64,000 bases of DNA. Origin: Zoogloea sp021286885. Lineage in GTDB: Bacteria; Pseudomonadota; Gammaproteobacteria; Burkholderiales; Rhodocyclaceae. Positions 27,381-37,875 of the stretch are shown one piece after another; the stretch's first letter is position 1; each line of letters starts with the position of its first letter. The notes beneath the pieces are model-generated. The model was not told the DNA's origin, made no database searches, and saw only the letters and a program-made list of their open reading frames with translations. The translations under genes and the position numbers were made by a program. The stretch lies in assembly GCF_041915215.1 (NCBI RefSeq), contig NZ_JAYSBV010000002.1, one strand, 5' to 3'.

Positions 27381-30159
27381 AGCAGCGCAAGCCCAGGCGT
27401 GGGCAGTAGCGCACCTGCACCGTCTGGCCTTTGGCGTTTTGGCCCTGGGCGATCCAGACATCCGGGGCCTCTCCCCCGGCCCCGTCCGCCGCCACCAGGG
27501 GCAGCAAGGCCCGGTGGCGCAGGGCCGGATGGGTGGTCTTCAGGGCCTCCAACGAGTCGTGGAAGCGTGCTTCCCAGGCGGGCTCCAGGGCCTTGAGGCT
27601 GCGCAGGGCGAGCTTGATGCTGCTGGCTTCCCAGGGGTGGGAGGTCTCGGCCACCCAGGGCTCCAGGCAGGCGCCCACCACCCGCAGCAGCGTCCACTCT
27701 TGAGTGTCTTCGCCCAGCCGGGTGGGTGTTTTTTCTTCGGCGCTCCAGGCCCCCGCCGCCTCGGTGTAGCCCAGGGCCCACTGGAGGGTGTTGAAGCGGG
27801 CCAGGTTGCGGTCGCCGGTCTGCTTGCCGCTCTGGTCAAACTCGTTGTCTTGCAGGCCCAGCGGCAGGGTGCTCAGGGCGTCGAAGTCGTACACGCCTTC
27901 AATCAGGGCCCGGGCGCCTTCGGGCATCTGAAGGGCGCCGGCTTCCTGCAATACCTTCTGACTCAGCCACAGCTGGCCGGTATGGGGATAGACCGCATTC
28001 GCCCCTTTGAACATGCGCCCATACCAATCGGCTTCGGGGGTGTCGCTCCAGGGCGGGGCGAGCACCCACAAGGTGGGCGCCGGGCGGCCATCCTGGGCAG
28101 CAGGGTTGCCCTGGGCGTCGCGCAGGTGGCGATGCAGACGCCCGGCCCGCTGGATCAGCAGATCCACGGGGGCGAGATCGCTGATCATCAGGTCCAGATC
28201 TAAATCTAGAGATTGTTCAATCACCTGCGTTGCGACCAGCACCCGCCCGCGCCGAACTTCGGCCCGGGCGTCTTTGCCGAAATACCGGAGCGCATCCCCC
28301 TCAATGGCGAGGCGGTCGGCCAGGGCATAACGGCTGTGAAACAGCATGAGACGTTCGGGGTCAATGTCTGGGCAGGCACGCAGTTCTTCCCACGCTTGGC
28401 GTGCATCGTCCACCGTGTTGCGTATCCAGGCCACGCATTGCCCCTGGGCCACGGCTTTCCGGATCAAGGCATGGGCGGCGGCGGGCTCATGGATAAAGGC
28501 CACCGGCAGCCGGCGTGCCACCTGGGGACGGGTGGCGAGGGCTTCGGCGCACACTGCCTCGGCCACCCGGGTGGCCAGGGGATAAGGCACCTGGGCCGGA
28601 TCGGGGGCCGAGGGTACGGGGCAAGCATCTCCCCGCCCCGTCTGGAAAGCCTGGATCAGGCGGGTACGCAGGGCTGCCGGCAGGGTGGCCGAAAGCAACA
28701 CCGCACTCCCCCCCTGACGGGCATGGGCTTCCAGCAAGGCCGCCAATAACTGGCCAGTGTAGGTATCGTAGGCATGGATTTCATCCAGAATCAGCACCTT
28801 GCCCACCAGCCCGAACAGCCGCAAGGACTGGTGCTTGGCGGGCAAGATGGCCAGCAGGGCCTGATCCAGGGTGCCCACCCCCACCTCGGCCAGCAGCGCT
28901 TTTTTATTGGTATCGGCAAGCCACGCGGCGCATACCCCGCTGGCGCTGGCCTCGTCCCGGGCGTAGTCCGCATCCCCCTGGGTCGCAGACTGGGCGAATC
29001 CATCCACCAGATGGCGGGCGCCGTGGGCCAATACCAGATTGGGGCGGGCGCTCGCCTCAAACAGACGGCGGAACACGCCCCCCACCCGTTGATACATCTG
29101 ATTGGAGGTGGCCATGCTGGGCAGGCCAAAATACACCCCCTGCCCTCGCCCGGCCCCCATCAGGCGCTGGGCCAGGATCAGGGCGGCCTCGGTCTTGCCG
29201 GCGCCGGTCACGTCTTCAAGAATGAACAGCTGGGGGCCCGGCATCAGTTCTACCGTGGCGGCGTAGTGCTGGAGCGGGGTGGGCTGCCGGAGGTAATCGA
29301 ACAGATCTGCCGGGCCGGTAAACGGGCGCACCGCCGCAGGCAGCAGCCCGGCAGCCTCTACCGCCCGCCGGGCCTGGGGCTGGGCATGTTCGCGCCAATA
29401 GGCCTCCAGATCCATGGGCGTGCTGCGATAGGGGAAAAACGCCTGATGGGAGCCCAGCCAGTCGGCCAACACGGCCAGCCCGGCCAGATGCCATGAAGCC
29501 GCCTTGATCCGCCGGGCCAGGGCCCCATCGGGCTGGGGAATATCCGGCGGCGGCAGCCAGCCCGTCACCGCCTGCATGAACCCGGCCGCGGCATCCAGAT
29601 CACTTCCATCCCAGTAACGAGAGGCGAGCTCATGCACGGGCCGACCATTGATCTGGCCATGGGGCGGTGCGCCGTGGTGGCCCGTCATGGCCAGCATCCA
29701 GCTATCCCAGGCCCCCCGATCCCGACTGGGCAAGGCGCAAGGAAGGGGTTTGCGCGCCATCAACGCCCGCCAAGCCATCCAGCCCAGGGTGTCGTGGCGC
29801 ACATCGCCCCCATAGGGGTACTGGGCCCGCAAAGGCACCAGGGCTGAGCCTGGGTGAGGCACCAGATTCTGAAAACCCGGGGCAAACTTGCCCAGATCAT
29901 GCAGCGCCAGAAAGAAAACGGCGAGCTGCTGCCAGGTCTGCACACCCATGCCGCCCTCTTCTGCCCAGGCGCCGAGCCCCCAGCCCGGCAGCGTGAGCAG
30001 GACCTCACCCACCGCAGCCACGTCGAGGCAGTGATAGGGCAGCAGATGAAAGGCGGCCTCGGGCGCCGCCGAGGCGGCACACCCCTCGCCCCGGGGGCTG
30101 GCCTTGCCCCAGTAGTGGAAGTAATCGGCAGATGGGGGGGAAGTTTGCATGAGGCGCAT
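27379..30159 (-). CDS. cas3: Cas3 helicase-nuclease (type I-E)
   Basis: The protein has 926 residues. An HD nuclease domain comes first (HDLGKFAPGF at His87-Asp88, and TGHHG). The SF2 helicase follows, with Walker A GAGKTEAAL, DEIH, SATLP and QRAGRLHRH (motif VI). The C-terminal domain is intact. It degrades DNA marked by target-bound Cascade. It is separated from cse1 by the mini-CRISPR gap. It starts only 54 bp after the efflux operon on the same strand; GATAAT within that gap could be its own -10. The start at 30159 is uncertain by three codons (second ATG at 30150). Confidence 0.96.
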   Translation of the reverse strand: MRLMQTSPPSADYFHYWGKASPRGEGCAASAAPEAAFHLLPYHCLDVAAVGEVLLTLPGWGLGAWAEEGGMGVQTWQQLAVFFLALHDLGKFAPGFQNLVPHPGSALVPLRAQYPYGGDVRHDTLGWMAWRALMARKPLPCALPSRDRGAWDSWMLAMTGHHGAPPHGQINGRPVHELASRYWDGSDLDAAAGFMQAVTGWLPPPDIPQPDGALARRIKAASWHLAGLAVLADWLGSHQAFFPYRSTPMDLEAYWREHAQPQARRAVEAAGLLPAAVRPFTGPADLFDYLRQPTPLQHYAATVELMPGPQLFILEDVTGAGKTEAALILAQRLMGAGRGQGVYFGLPSMATSNQMYQRVGGVFRRLFEASARPNLVLAHGARHLVDGFAQSATQGDADYARDEASASGVCAAWLADTNKKALLAEVGVGTLDQALLAILPAKHQSLRLFGLVGKVLILDEIHAYDTYTGQLLAALLEAHARQGGSAVLLSATLPAALRTRLIQAFQTGRGDACPVPSAPDPAQVPYPLATRVAEAVCAEALATRPQVARRLPVAFIHEPAAAHALIRKAVAQGQCVAWIRNTVDDARQAWEELRACPDIDPERLMLFHSRYALADRLAIEGDALRYFGKDARAEVRRGRVLVATQVIEQSLDLDLDLMISDLAPVDLLIQRAGRLHRHLRDAQGNPAAQDGRPAPTLWVLAPPWSDTPEADWYGRMFKGANAVYPHTGQLWLSQKVLQEAGALQMPEGARALIEGVYDFDALSTLPLGLQDNEFDQSGKQTGDRNLARFNTLQWALGYTEAAGAWSAEEKTPTRLGEDTQEWTLLRVVGACLEPWVAETSHPWEASSIKLALRSLKALEPAWEARFHDSLEALKTTHPALRHRALLPLVAADGAGGEAPDVWIAQGQNAKGQTVQVRYCPRLGLRC

Positions 30160-30213
30160 AACAAAAATTCCATCAACATAGCCTCATGATTATCCCACTC
30201 AAATCCCCCGCAC

Positions 30214-31647
30214 TCAGGCCGGTGGTGTTCCCTGAACTGGAGCAGCCCCCTCCACCAGACCACCCCCCAAGGCTTTGTAAAGCGTCAGGGCGTTCTTGAA
30301 CACGGCCCTGCGCAGACTGAGCAGGCCTTGTTGGGCTGCGTATGCTTGGCGCTGGGCATCCAAAAGCTCAAGGCGGCTATCCTGCCCGACCCGATAACGC
30401 AGGTTGGATAACGCCCGCCGACGCTCCGCGCTCGCCACCACCCGCTGCTGGGCGAGCAGCTGGCGATCCAGGGTGGCACTCCCGGCTAGGCCATCGGCGA
30501 CTTCACGGAAGGCCGTCTGAATCGCCTTTTCGTACTGGGCCACTGCAATCTCACGGCGGGCTTCGGCCAAATCCCGGTTACCTGCCAACCGGCCATGATC
30601 AAACAGAGGTAGGCTGAGTTGGGGCGCAAAGCTCCAGGCCTGTTGGCTACCCGCAAACAATCCCCCCAGGGCGGAGCTCGCGTAACCCAGGCTGGCGGTG
30701 AGTGAGAGCGTGGGGAAGAAAGCAGCCCTGGCCGCACCGAGGTCGGCATTGGCAGCCCGAAGGGCTTGCTCGGCCTGACGCAGGTCAGGACGCTGAAGCA
30801 GAACATCCGAGGGCAAACCCGGCGGCAGGCGCGTCAGAATAGGCTGCTCTGCCAAGGGCAGGCCTTCGGGCAAGGCTGCGGGTACATCTCCCCCCAAGAG
30901 CAACACCAGGGCGTGGCGTGCCAAGGCCAGATCCCTGAGTCGGCCTTCCAGATCTGCCTCGGCCGAGGCAACCTGCCCTTCAGCCTGCGCCACATCCAGC
31001 CCACTATTCTGCTTGGCATCCTTCAGGAGCCGGGCCAAGGCTAAAGACTGGCGCCAGTCTGCCAGGGTGGTTTCGGTCAGATGCAGTTGCTCGGTCGCGA
31101 GTCGCTCTTCCAGATAGGCATCGGCCACCGCCGCAATCAAGCTGATCTGTACGGCCTGGGCACCTTCTGCACTCGCCAGATAACGGGCCTGTGCCGCTTC
31201 AGACAACGCCCGCACCCGGCCAAACAAATCGATCTCGAAAGCGCTCAGACTCACACCCGCAGAATAGGCCCCCGCCACCACGGCGCTACTACTCAGGCTT
31301 TCGGCCACCCGCTCCCGCCCCCCCCCGGCTCGGGCATCAATACGGGGCCACTGGGCACTACGTTCGACCCCGTACTGGGCCCGAGCCGCCTCCACATTAC
31401 TTAAGGCCACCCGCAAATCGCGATTGTGCTGGAGCGCCTGCTGTATGAGAGCGCGCAAACGTGGATCACCGAACATCTCTACCCAGCCGAGGGTATGGGC
31501 TGCCCTGGGCTGAACGGCTGGACGCTCCACTTCCAATGGTGTTGTTACTCGGTAATGCTCGGGTAAGCCCGCATCCACTACGGGCATGGGTGGAACCATG
31601 CTGCACCCAGCTAGCAGCAATAAAAGACTTCCTGGAAGCAAGCGCAT
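30214..31647 (-). CDS. RND efflux outer-membrane lipoprotein channel (OprM/NodT family)
   Basis: The protein has 477 residues with a lipoprotein signal (LLLLLAGC), so the mature N-terminal Cys would be acylated. The paired OEP repeats of TolC-like channels are visible. Its ATG overlaps the RND pump stop (TGATG), so the two are coupled. It completes the MFP-RND-OMF operon and would form the outer-membrane exit duct. A GTG one codon earlier is possible. Confidence 0.93.
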   Translation of the reverse strand: MRLLPGSLLLLLAGCSMVPPMPVVDAGLPEHYRVTTPLEVERPAVQPRAAHTLGWVEMFGDPRLRALIQQALQHNRDLRVALSNVEAARAQYGVERSAQWPRIDARAGGGRERVAESLSSSAVVAGAYSAGVSLSAFEIDLFGRVRALSEAAQARYLASAEGAQAVQISLIAAVADAYLEERLATEQLHLTETTLADWRQSLALARLLKDAKQNSGLDVAQAEGQVASAEADLEGRLRDLALARHALVLLLGGDVPAALPEGLPLAEQPILTRLPPGLPSDVLLQRPDLRQAEQALRAANADLGAARAAFFPTLSLTASLGYASSALGGLFAGSQQAWSFAPQLSLPLFDHGRLAGNRDLAEARREIAVAQYEKAIQTAFREVADGLAGSATLDRQLLAQQRVVASAERRRALSNLRYRVGQDSRLELLDAQRQAYAAQQGLLSLRRAVFKNALTLYKALGGGLVEGAAPVQGTPPA

Positions 31648-34600
31648 CACTTCACCTCTCCATCAACACGCACCCGACGCCGACCCAAGCGCGGCAAACG
31701 CTCCTGTACGCCCAGCACGAACACAAAGAATACCGGTACAAAAAACACCGCCAATACGGTGGCACTCACCATGCCACCAAACACCCCCGTGCCAATGGCA
31801 TGTTGGGTTTCTGCACTGGCGCCACTGGCCAGCATCAAGGGAACCACCCCCAGCGCAAACGCCAGTGATGTCATCAAAATGGGGCGCAAACGCAGGCGGG
31901 ACGCCTGAACTGCCGCCTCGACCAAGCCCATGCCCTGCTCACGCAGCTGTTTGGCGAACTCGATGATGAGAATCGCATTCTTGGCCGACAGGCCCATCAC
32001 GGTAATCATCCCGACCTTGAAGAACACATCGTTGGGTAAACCACGCATATTGACGGCCAATACAGCGCCCATCAGCCCCAGGGGCACCACCAACATGACC
32101 GATAAGGGAATGGCCCAGCTTTCATACAGGGCGGCCAGCACCAAGAACACCACCAGCATCGAAAGCAGCATAAGCATGGGCGCCTGGGCTGCAGACTGGC
32201 GCTCTTGCAGGGATTGGCCTGTCCATTCAACCGCAAAGCCCGGCGGCAGTTTGGCTGCTAGGCGCTCCATCTCCGCCATGGCTTCGCCACTTGAAACCCC
32301 CGGGGCCGCCATCCCGGAAATACGCACAGCCGGATATCCTTGGTAGCGCGACATCTGGAGCGGGGCTTCTGCCCAGACCGGATGTACCACTTCACCGAGG
32401 GGCACCATGCCGCCTGCGGTATTACGCACGTACAGTTTCAGGATGTCTTCAACCTGCATCCGGGCCTTGGCGTCGGCCTGGATAATGACCTGCTGCATGC
32501 GCCCTGCATTGGGAAAGTCATTGACATAGAGCGAGCCCATCGCAATTGACAACGTATCGCTGATGGATGCAAACGGTACGCCTAATGCTTCGGCTTTCTG
32601 ACGATCAATATCTAACCTCACGCTACTTCCTGGGGGCAAACCTTCGGGGTAAACCATCGAGAACATGGAGCTCTCCGCTGCCAGGGCCAGCAAGCGCTGC
32701 TGGGCCTGCATCAAAGCATCAAACCCCTGATTGGCCCGGTCTTGCAAACGCATCGCAAACCCAGAAGACGTACCCAGCTCATCAATGGCGGGTGGCATCA
32801 AATTCATCACCATCCCCTCTGCAATTCCTGCCATGGCAGCCTGGGCCAGATTGACCTCTTCGCCTGAATTTGCACCATTGCGCGCCCCCCAGGGCTGCAT
32901 GTTGGAAAACACAATGGCGGCATTGGGGCCCGAACCCGAGAAACTGAAGCCCAGAATCGCTTGCTCGGAAGCGATCCCCGGTCGGGTGGCCACATGCTGC
33001 TCAAAGGTTTTGACGATATCCCGAGTGCGTTCGGTGGTTGCATCGGAAGGCAGCTGGATGGACGTGATGAAATAGCCTTGATCCTCTTCCGGCAAAAAAG
33101 CCGAAGGCAGGCGATCCAGGCCCATCACCAAAGCCCCCACCAAAGCCACAAACACCAGCATGACTCGCCCACCCCGCCGCACCAGGCCGTACACACCCTG
33201 GGCATAGCGCGACTCCATGCGGGCAAACCCCCGGTTAAACCACCCAAAGAAGCCCCGTTCATTCGCATGCCCAGCATGGGGATGCAGCAAGGTAGCGCAC
33301 AAGGCGGGGGTCAAGCTCAAGGCCAGGAAAGCCGAGAACAAAATCGCCACCGCCATAGAAAGGGTGAATTGGCGGTAAATTACGCCCACGGAACCACTCG
33401 CCAGCGCCATCGGAATAAACACAGCAATCAGCACCAGGGTGATCCCCACCACGGCCCCGCTGATTTCCTTCATGGCTTTGATCGTGGCCTCCCGAGGGCT
33501 GAGCCTTTCGGTGGCCATCAGGCGCTCCACGTTTTCCACCACAACAATGGCATCATCCACAATAATGCCAATGGCCAGCACCATGCCAAACATCGTAAGC
33601 ACATTTACCGAGAAGCCCGATATCAGCATGACGGCAAAAGTACCGAGTAGCGCAATCGGCGCCACAATGGCCGGAATCATTGTGTAGCGGGCATTTTGCA
33701 AGAACAGATACATCACCAGAAACACCAACACCATGGCTTCCAGCAGGGTCTGGGCGACTTTCTCGATGGAGATCTGAACAAAGGGTGCGGTATCAAACGG
33801 TACGGCATAGCTGATGCCGGTTGGCATCGAGTGGGACAACTCTGCCATGCGGGCATGAACGGCCTGGGCGGTACGCACTGCATTTGCCCCCGGCGCCAGT
33901 TGCACCGCCAGTGCAGAGGCCGGCTGACCATTTTCTCGGATGGTTTCGGCATAGGTCTGGGCGCCCAGTTCTACCCGGGCCACATCTCCCAGCACCACCT
34001 TGGAGCCATCGGCCCCCGCCTTGAGCACAATCGCGGCAAACTCCTGAGGCGTGCGCAATTGCCCCTGAACGGTGACAGGCACAGTCACCCGCTGCCCTTC
34101 GATCGTGGGCGCACCGCCGACCCGTCCGGGGGCAATCTGGGCATTTTGGCGCGTCACAGCCTCGCTCAGATCGCTCATGGAAAGCTTGTAGGCGAGCAGT
34201 TTGGCGGGATCAACCCAAATACGCATGGCACGTTCAGCACCAAACAGCTGCACTCGACCAACCCCTTCGATCCGCCGCAACTCCTCGACCACATTCCGGG
34301 CGAGGTAATCGCTCAGCGCCACTTCGTCGTAACGCCCATCGGTGGATTTGAGGCTGACGATCAGCAGGAACGATGAAGCCGCCGATTCAAGCTTGAGGCC
34401 GTTCTGGCGAACCACCGCAGGCAGGCGCGGCTCTACGGTCTTGATCCGGTTCTGCACGTCTACCTGGGCCATTTCGGGATTGGTGCCCGGCTTGAAAGTC
34501 ACCCGAATTTCGGCCGTCCCCGAAGTATCGGTCGAGGATTCAAAATAAAGCAGATTGCGTACGCTCGACAGCTCCCGCTCAATCAAGCCCACCACAGAAT

Positions 34601-34775
34601 CATTCATGGTTTGGGGGGTGGCACCCGGATAGGTCGCGTAGATGCTGACCGTCGGCGGGGCAACCGAGGGGTAACGGGCAATCGGCAGTTGAGGAATCGC
34701 AATGAGCCCCAGCAGGATGATGAACAAAGCCACCACCCAGGCAAAAATGGGGCGATCAATAAAAAAGCGTGGCAT
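31647..34775 (-). CDS. RND multidrug efflux pump, HAE1 family (AcrB/MexB/AdeB-like)
   Basis: The protein has 1042 residues and begins MPRFFIDRPIFAWVVALFIILLG. It has the HAE1 signature GIIVDDAIVVVENVERLM with the paired Asp residues of the proton relay, and about 12 membrane segments in two halves. It exports hydrophobic or amphiphilic compounds from the inner membrane and periplasm. It lies 12 bp after the MFP gene. Drug range cannot be predicted. Confidence 0.96.
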   Translation of the reverse strand: MPRFFIDRPIFAWVVALFIILLGLIAIPQLPIARYPSVAPPTVSIYATYPGATPQTMNDSVVGLIERELSSVRNLLYFESSTDTSGTAEIRVTFKPGTNPEMAQVDVQNRIKTVEPRLPAVVRQNGLKLESAASSFLLIVSLKSTDGRYDEVALSDYLARNVVEELRRIEGVGRVQLFGAERAMRIWVDPAKLLAYKLSMSDLSEAVTRQNAQIAPGRVGGAPTIEGQRVTVPVTVQGQLRTPQEFAAIVLKAGADGSKVVLGDVARVELGAQTYAETIRENGQPASALAVQLAPGANAVRTAQAVHARMAELSHSMPTGISYAVPFDTAPFVQISIEKVAQTLLEAMVLVFLVMYLFLQNARYTMIPAIVAPIALLGTFAVMLISGFSVNVLTMFGMVLAIGIIVDDAIVVVENVERLMATERLSPREATIKAMKEISGAVVGITLVLIAVFIPMALASGSVGVIYRQFTLSMAVAILFSAFLALSLTPALCATLLHPHAGHANERGFFGWFNRGFARMESRYAQGVYGLVRRGGRVMLVFVALVGALVMGLDRLPSAFLPEEDQGYFITSIQLPSDATTERTRDIVKTFEQHVATRPGIASEQAILGFSFSGSGPNAAIVFSNMQPWGARNGANSGEEVNLAQAAMAGIAEGMVMNLMPPAIDELGTSSGFAMRLQDRANQGFDALMQAQQRLLALAAESSMFSMVYPEGLPPGSSVRLDIDRQKAEALGVPFASISDTLSIAMGSLYVNDFPNAGRMQQVIIQADAKARMQVEDILKLYVRNTAGGMVPLGEVVHPVWAEAPLQMSRYQGYPAVRISGMAAPGVSSGEAMAEMERLAAKLPPGFAVEWTGQSLQERQSAAQAPMLMLLSMLVVFLVLAALYESWAIPLSVMLVVPLGLMGAVLAVNMRGLPNDVFFKVGMITVMGLSAKNAILIIEFAKQLREQGMGLVEAAVQASRLRLRPILMTSLAFALGVVPLMLASGASAETQHAIGTGVFGGMVSATVLAVFFVPVFFVFVLGVQERLPRLGRRRVRVDGEVK

Positions 34776-34787
34776 GGGCGTACTCCC

Positions 34788-35933
34788 TCAACGGCTGGCC
34801 ACCGGGCTCACACCCGGAGTAGCCCATGCCAAGGTTTTGGCAGACACGCCTTCCCGCAATCTGTCTTGCCCCTCAACAACCAGGGTTTCCCCCTTAGCCA
34901 AACCGGCCTCCACTAGGTACTGACGATCCTTGATGGGCCCGAGCTGAACAGTTTTTTGGTGGGCCTTGCCTGCCTCATCCATCACCCATACCAATGCCTG
35001 ACCATCACTACTACGCACCACCGCCTGCTGGGGCACCAGAATGCCCTCAATCGGCCCACCCCGAGGAATCCGGGCGCGCACAAACATACCCGGCAGGAGG
35101 CGCCGCTCGGGGTTGTCCACTCGAATTCTCAGCACCACATCTCCCGTGCCGGCCTCCACATTCACCCCCGAAAACAGCACACGCCCCTTGACGGGATAAG
35201 GCTGGCCCTGGGCATCCAGAATACTCACCCGGGCTTCAGCGGCAGCATTGCCTCCTGCCGAGGCGCGAATGGCCTCCAGCATGCTTGCCGGCTGACGCAC
35301 ATCGACATACACCTGATCGATTTGCTGAATGCGAGCCATCGGATTGGTATCGGCACTGCCCACCAGAGCCCCTTCCGTCACCAACTCTTCACCAATACGC
35401 CCACCGATGGGTGCACGCAGGGTGGCAAATTCCAGATCGAGCCGACGGCGGGCCAGACTTGCCCGGGCCTGCTCCACTTCGGCAGCGGCCTGATTGCGCT
35501 GAGACAAGGCATCGTCGTAGAGCTGGCGGCTGACCGCATCCGCATCCACCAAAGGCGCTAGGCGCAGGGTTTGCTGGCGGGTACGCTCCAACGCAGCTTC
35601 GGCCCGCCTCAAGTTGGCTTCGGCGTTATCGGCTTCTGCCTTGAAGGGCGCCGGGTTAATCTGGAACAATGCTTGCCCTTCTTTAACCTCCGTTCCTTGC
35701 TCGAACAGGCGGCGCAGCACAATACCCCCCACCTGGGGGCGAATCTCTGCCGTCCGCACTGCGGCCACCCGACCGGGCAGTTCATCATCCAACTGTATGG
35801 ATTGGGTACTCGTCTTGGTGACGGAAACAAGGGGTAACTCAGCCGGGGGCTGCGCATCTTCATGGGATGAGCAGGCCACCAGCACCAAGCTGGCCGGTAG
35901 GGTCAGACACATCAGCAGGCGGTTCATTTTCAT
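34788..35933 (-). CDS. RND efflux periplasmic adaptor lipoprotein (AcrA/MexA-like)
   Basis: The protein has 381 residues. The lipobox is LVACS in the first 25 residues. It has the adaptor order of barrel-sandwich (VGGIVLRRLFEQGTEVKEGQALF), alpha-hairpin and beta-barrel (LRIRVDNPERRLLPGMFVRARI). It links pump and channel. It is first in a leftward three-gene operon whose promoter region (112 bp) is shared with the divergent response regulator gene. Confidence 0.94.
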   Translation of the reverse strand: MKMNRLLMCLTLPASLVLVACSSHEDAQPPAELPLVSVTKTSTQSIQLDDELPGRVAAVRTAEIRPQVGGIVLRRLFEQGTEVKEGQALFQINPAPFKAEADNAEANLRRAEAALERTRQQTLRLAPLVDADAVSRQLYDDALSQRNQAAAEVEQARASLARRRLDLEFATLRAPIGGRIGEELVTEGALVGSADTNPMARIQQIDQVYVDVRQPASMLEAIRASAGGNAAAEARVSILDAQGQPYPVKGRVLFSGVNVEAGTGDVVLRIRVDNPERRLLPGMFVRARIPRGGPIEGILVPQQAVVRSSDGQALVWVMDEAGKAHQKTVQLGPIKDRQYLVEAGLAKGETLVVEGQDRLREGVSAKTLAWATPGVSPVASR

Positions 35934-36045
35934 GGGCTAAGCTGGGGCCAGCCTGTCTGGCCAGCCCTGCATATATCGGAATCAGAATGAAGCCCGAGAC
36001 TAGCGCCCCAGTGTTGGGGAAACGCGGGAGAAAGATGGAGATTTG

Positions 36046-36759
36046 ATGGAGCACATGCACACCAACGCCCTGATTTTGATTGCCGAAGATGAACCGGAGA
36101 TCGTCGACATCCTGAAAGCCTATTTACATCGGGAAGGATTGCGCACAGTCTGGGCTACCGATGGTCGCACGGCGCTGGAGCTGCATCTCAGCCTGCGCCC
36201 GGATCTGCTCTTACTGGATGTGCAGATGCCCCAGTTGGATGGATGGCAAGTCCTGGCAGAACTACGGCGCAGAGGGAATACACCCGTTATCATGGTCACC
36301 GCTCACGACCAGGATCTGGACAAACTCACGGCCCTGCGGATTGGCGCCGACGACTATGTGGTCAAGCCGTTCAACCCCGCCGAAGTGGCCGCACGCGTGC
36401 GAGCCGTTCTGCGCCGCACCCAGTGCCAGGATGAAAGCTCGACGCCCGTTCTGCGCGTCGGCACCCTGGAGATTGATTTGGAAGCCTTTCGTGCCAGCGT
36501 GCGACAAGGCGAGCACCTGCATTCACTTCCGCTGACCCTCACCGAATTCCGGCTGCTCGCCCACATGGCCCGTGCGCCCCGCCGGGTTTTCAGCCGTGGT
36601 GAGCTCATCCATGCATGTTTATCCACCGAGAGCGAGGTGCTGGAACGGACCATCGACAGTCATATCAGCAAGCTGCGCAAAAAGCTGGAAGATGCAGGCC
36701 TCCCCGGCATTCCCCTCAGCTTGCGAGGCGTGGGCTATCGACTGGAGGACATCGCTTAA
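36046..36759 (+). CDS. OmpR-family response regulator
   Basis: The protein has 237 residues. The receiver domain carries EDEPE and the phospho-acceptor Asp58 (LLLLDVQMP), K in VKPF, and a C-terminal winged helix (SHISKLRKKLE, GVGYRLED). The ATG at 36046 has GGAG 6 nt upstream. It is divergent from the efflux operon and overlaps the kinase gene (TAATG), the layout of AdeRS-AdeABC-like or BaeSR-like controlled pumps. It probably activates the neighbouring pump. Confidence 0.93.
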   Translation: MEHMHTNALILIAEDEPEIVDILKAYLHREGLRTVWATDGRTALELHLSLRPDLLLLDVQMPQLDGWQVLAELRRRGNTPVIMVTAHDQDLDKLTALRIGADDYVVKPFNPAEVAARVRAVLRRTQCQDESSTPVLRVGTLEIDLEAFRASVRQGEHLHSLPLTLTEFRLLAHMARAPRRVFSRGELIHACLSTESEVLERTIDSHISKLRKKLEDAGLPGIPLSLRGVGYRLEDIA

Positions 36760-37841
36760 TGCGCCGCCCAGGCTTGAACCGCCACCTGATGCTGTCCCTC
36801 TCGGGCATGGCACTGGGTGTCATGCTGTTGCTGCATGTGGGCTTTTACGTGTTCTACGCGCTGGTAACGCGTTACAACCCGGCCCTGGTTTCACCCAATC
36901 TGGACAGTTGGCCACCTACGCCATCGGAGTGGGTTTTAATTGCTGTACTGACGATACTTGGGCTGTACTTGGCGATTTATACGGCCACCCGCCTATCAAA
37001 CCGTATTTTGCAACCCCTCAATGCAGTCGCAGAAGGTGTAAGACGCGTCGCCAGTGGTGACTTGGCCGCACGCGCTACACGCCCCATCGGCAGCGTGGGA
37101 GAAACCGCCACGCTGGTGGACGACTTCAATTCCATGGCAGAACGCCTGGAGCGTACCAACCGGGAACTCGTGATCTGGAATGCAGCCATTGCCCATGAAT
37201 TGCGCACACCCGTCACTATCCTGCGGGGGCGTTTGCAGGGCTTGGCAGAAGGTGTCTTTGAGCCTGACGAAGCACTATTTCGCCGCCTACTGAGCCAAGT
37301 CGAAGATTTGTCTCGGTTGATCGACGATTTACGCACCCTGAGCTTGGCAGACAGTGGTCATCTGGCTCTGCAGCAAAACACCATCGATCTATCGACCGAG
37401 ATTTGCCATGTAGTTGAACTGCTAGACCCGGAGCTTCGCGTCGCAGGGCTGGATGTTCGGCTTGAATTGCATCCCAGCCCCTTGCTCTGCGATCCAGCCC
37501 GCATGCGTCAAGTGCTGCTGGCCCTGCTCGACAATGCGCGGCGTCATGCCCTACCTGGCCCGTTGTGGATTCACACACGACAAGAGGCAGAGCATCTCAT
37601 CCTGAGCATTGAAGATTCAGGGCCGGGCATTGCTGCCGAGATGGCCAACCATATTTTTGAAGCGTTTGTTCGGGGTGACCCCTCCCGCTCACGCCCCCAT
37701 GGCGGCACCGGCCTGGGTTTGGCGGTTGTCCGGGCCATTATCGAAGCCCACCGAGGGTGGATCCATTATCAAGCAGGCCAACACGGCGGCAGCTGTTTTG
37801 TTATTCGGCTACCCCGCCTCGCCCCCACCCATCACGTGTAA
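36759..37841 (+). CDS. Sensor histidine kinase partner
   Basis: The protein has 360 residues. Two membrane segments (about 10-35 and 58-76) flank a short periplasmic loop of about 22 residues. HAMP, HisKA (IAHELRTPV, His146) and HATPase (ARMRQVLLALLDNARRHA, GGTGLGLAVV) domains follow. The tiny loop suggests membrane-sensed signals. The start overlaps the regulator stop by one base. Confidence 0.93.
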   Translation: MRRPGLNRHLMLSLSGMALGVMLLLHVGFYVFYALVTRYNPALVSPNLDSWPPTPSEWVLIAVLTILGLYLAIYTATRLSNRILQPLNAVAEGVRRVASGDLAARATRPIGSVGETATLVDDFNSMAERLERTNRELVIWNAAIAHELRTPVTILRGRLQGLAEGVFEPDEALFRRLLSQVEDLSRLIDDLRTLSLADSGHLALQQNTIDLSTEICHVVELLDPELRVAGLDVRLELHPSPLLCDPARMRQVLLALLDNARRHALPGPLWIHTRQEAEHLILSIEDSGPGIAAEMANHIFEAFVRGDPSRSRPHGGTGLGLAVVRAIIEAHRGWIHYQAGQHGGSCFVIRLPRLAPTHHV

Positions 37842-37875
37842 AAAAACACCCCCCACACCTTCCGGCATGGGGGGT
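37840..37875 (-). terminator. Terminator of the nitrate transporter operon
   Basis: On the minus strand, ACCCCCCA and TGGGGGGT enclose a 12-nt loop and are followed by GTTTTTTTA. It lies about 75 bp after the ATPase gene. Confidence 0.65.

Noticed and set aside
36043..36046. TTG start one codon before the response regulator ATG
   Set aside because: The ATG at 36046 has the better-placed GGAG; the TTG adds nothing conserved.
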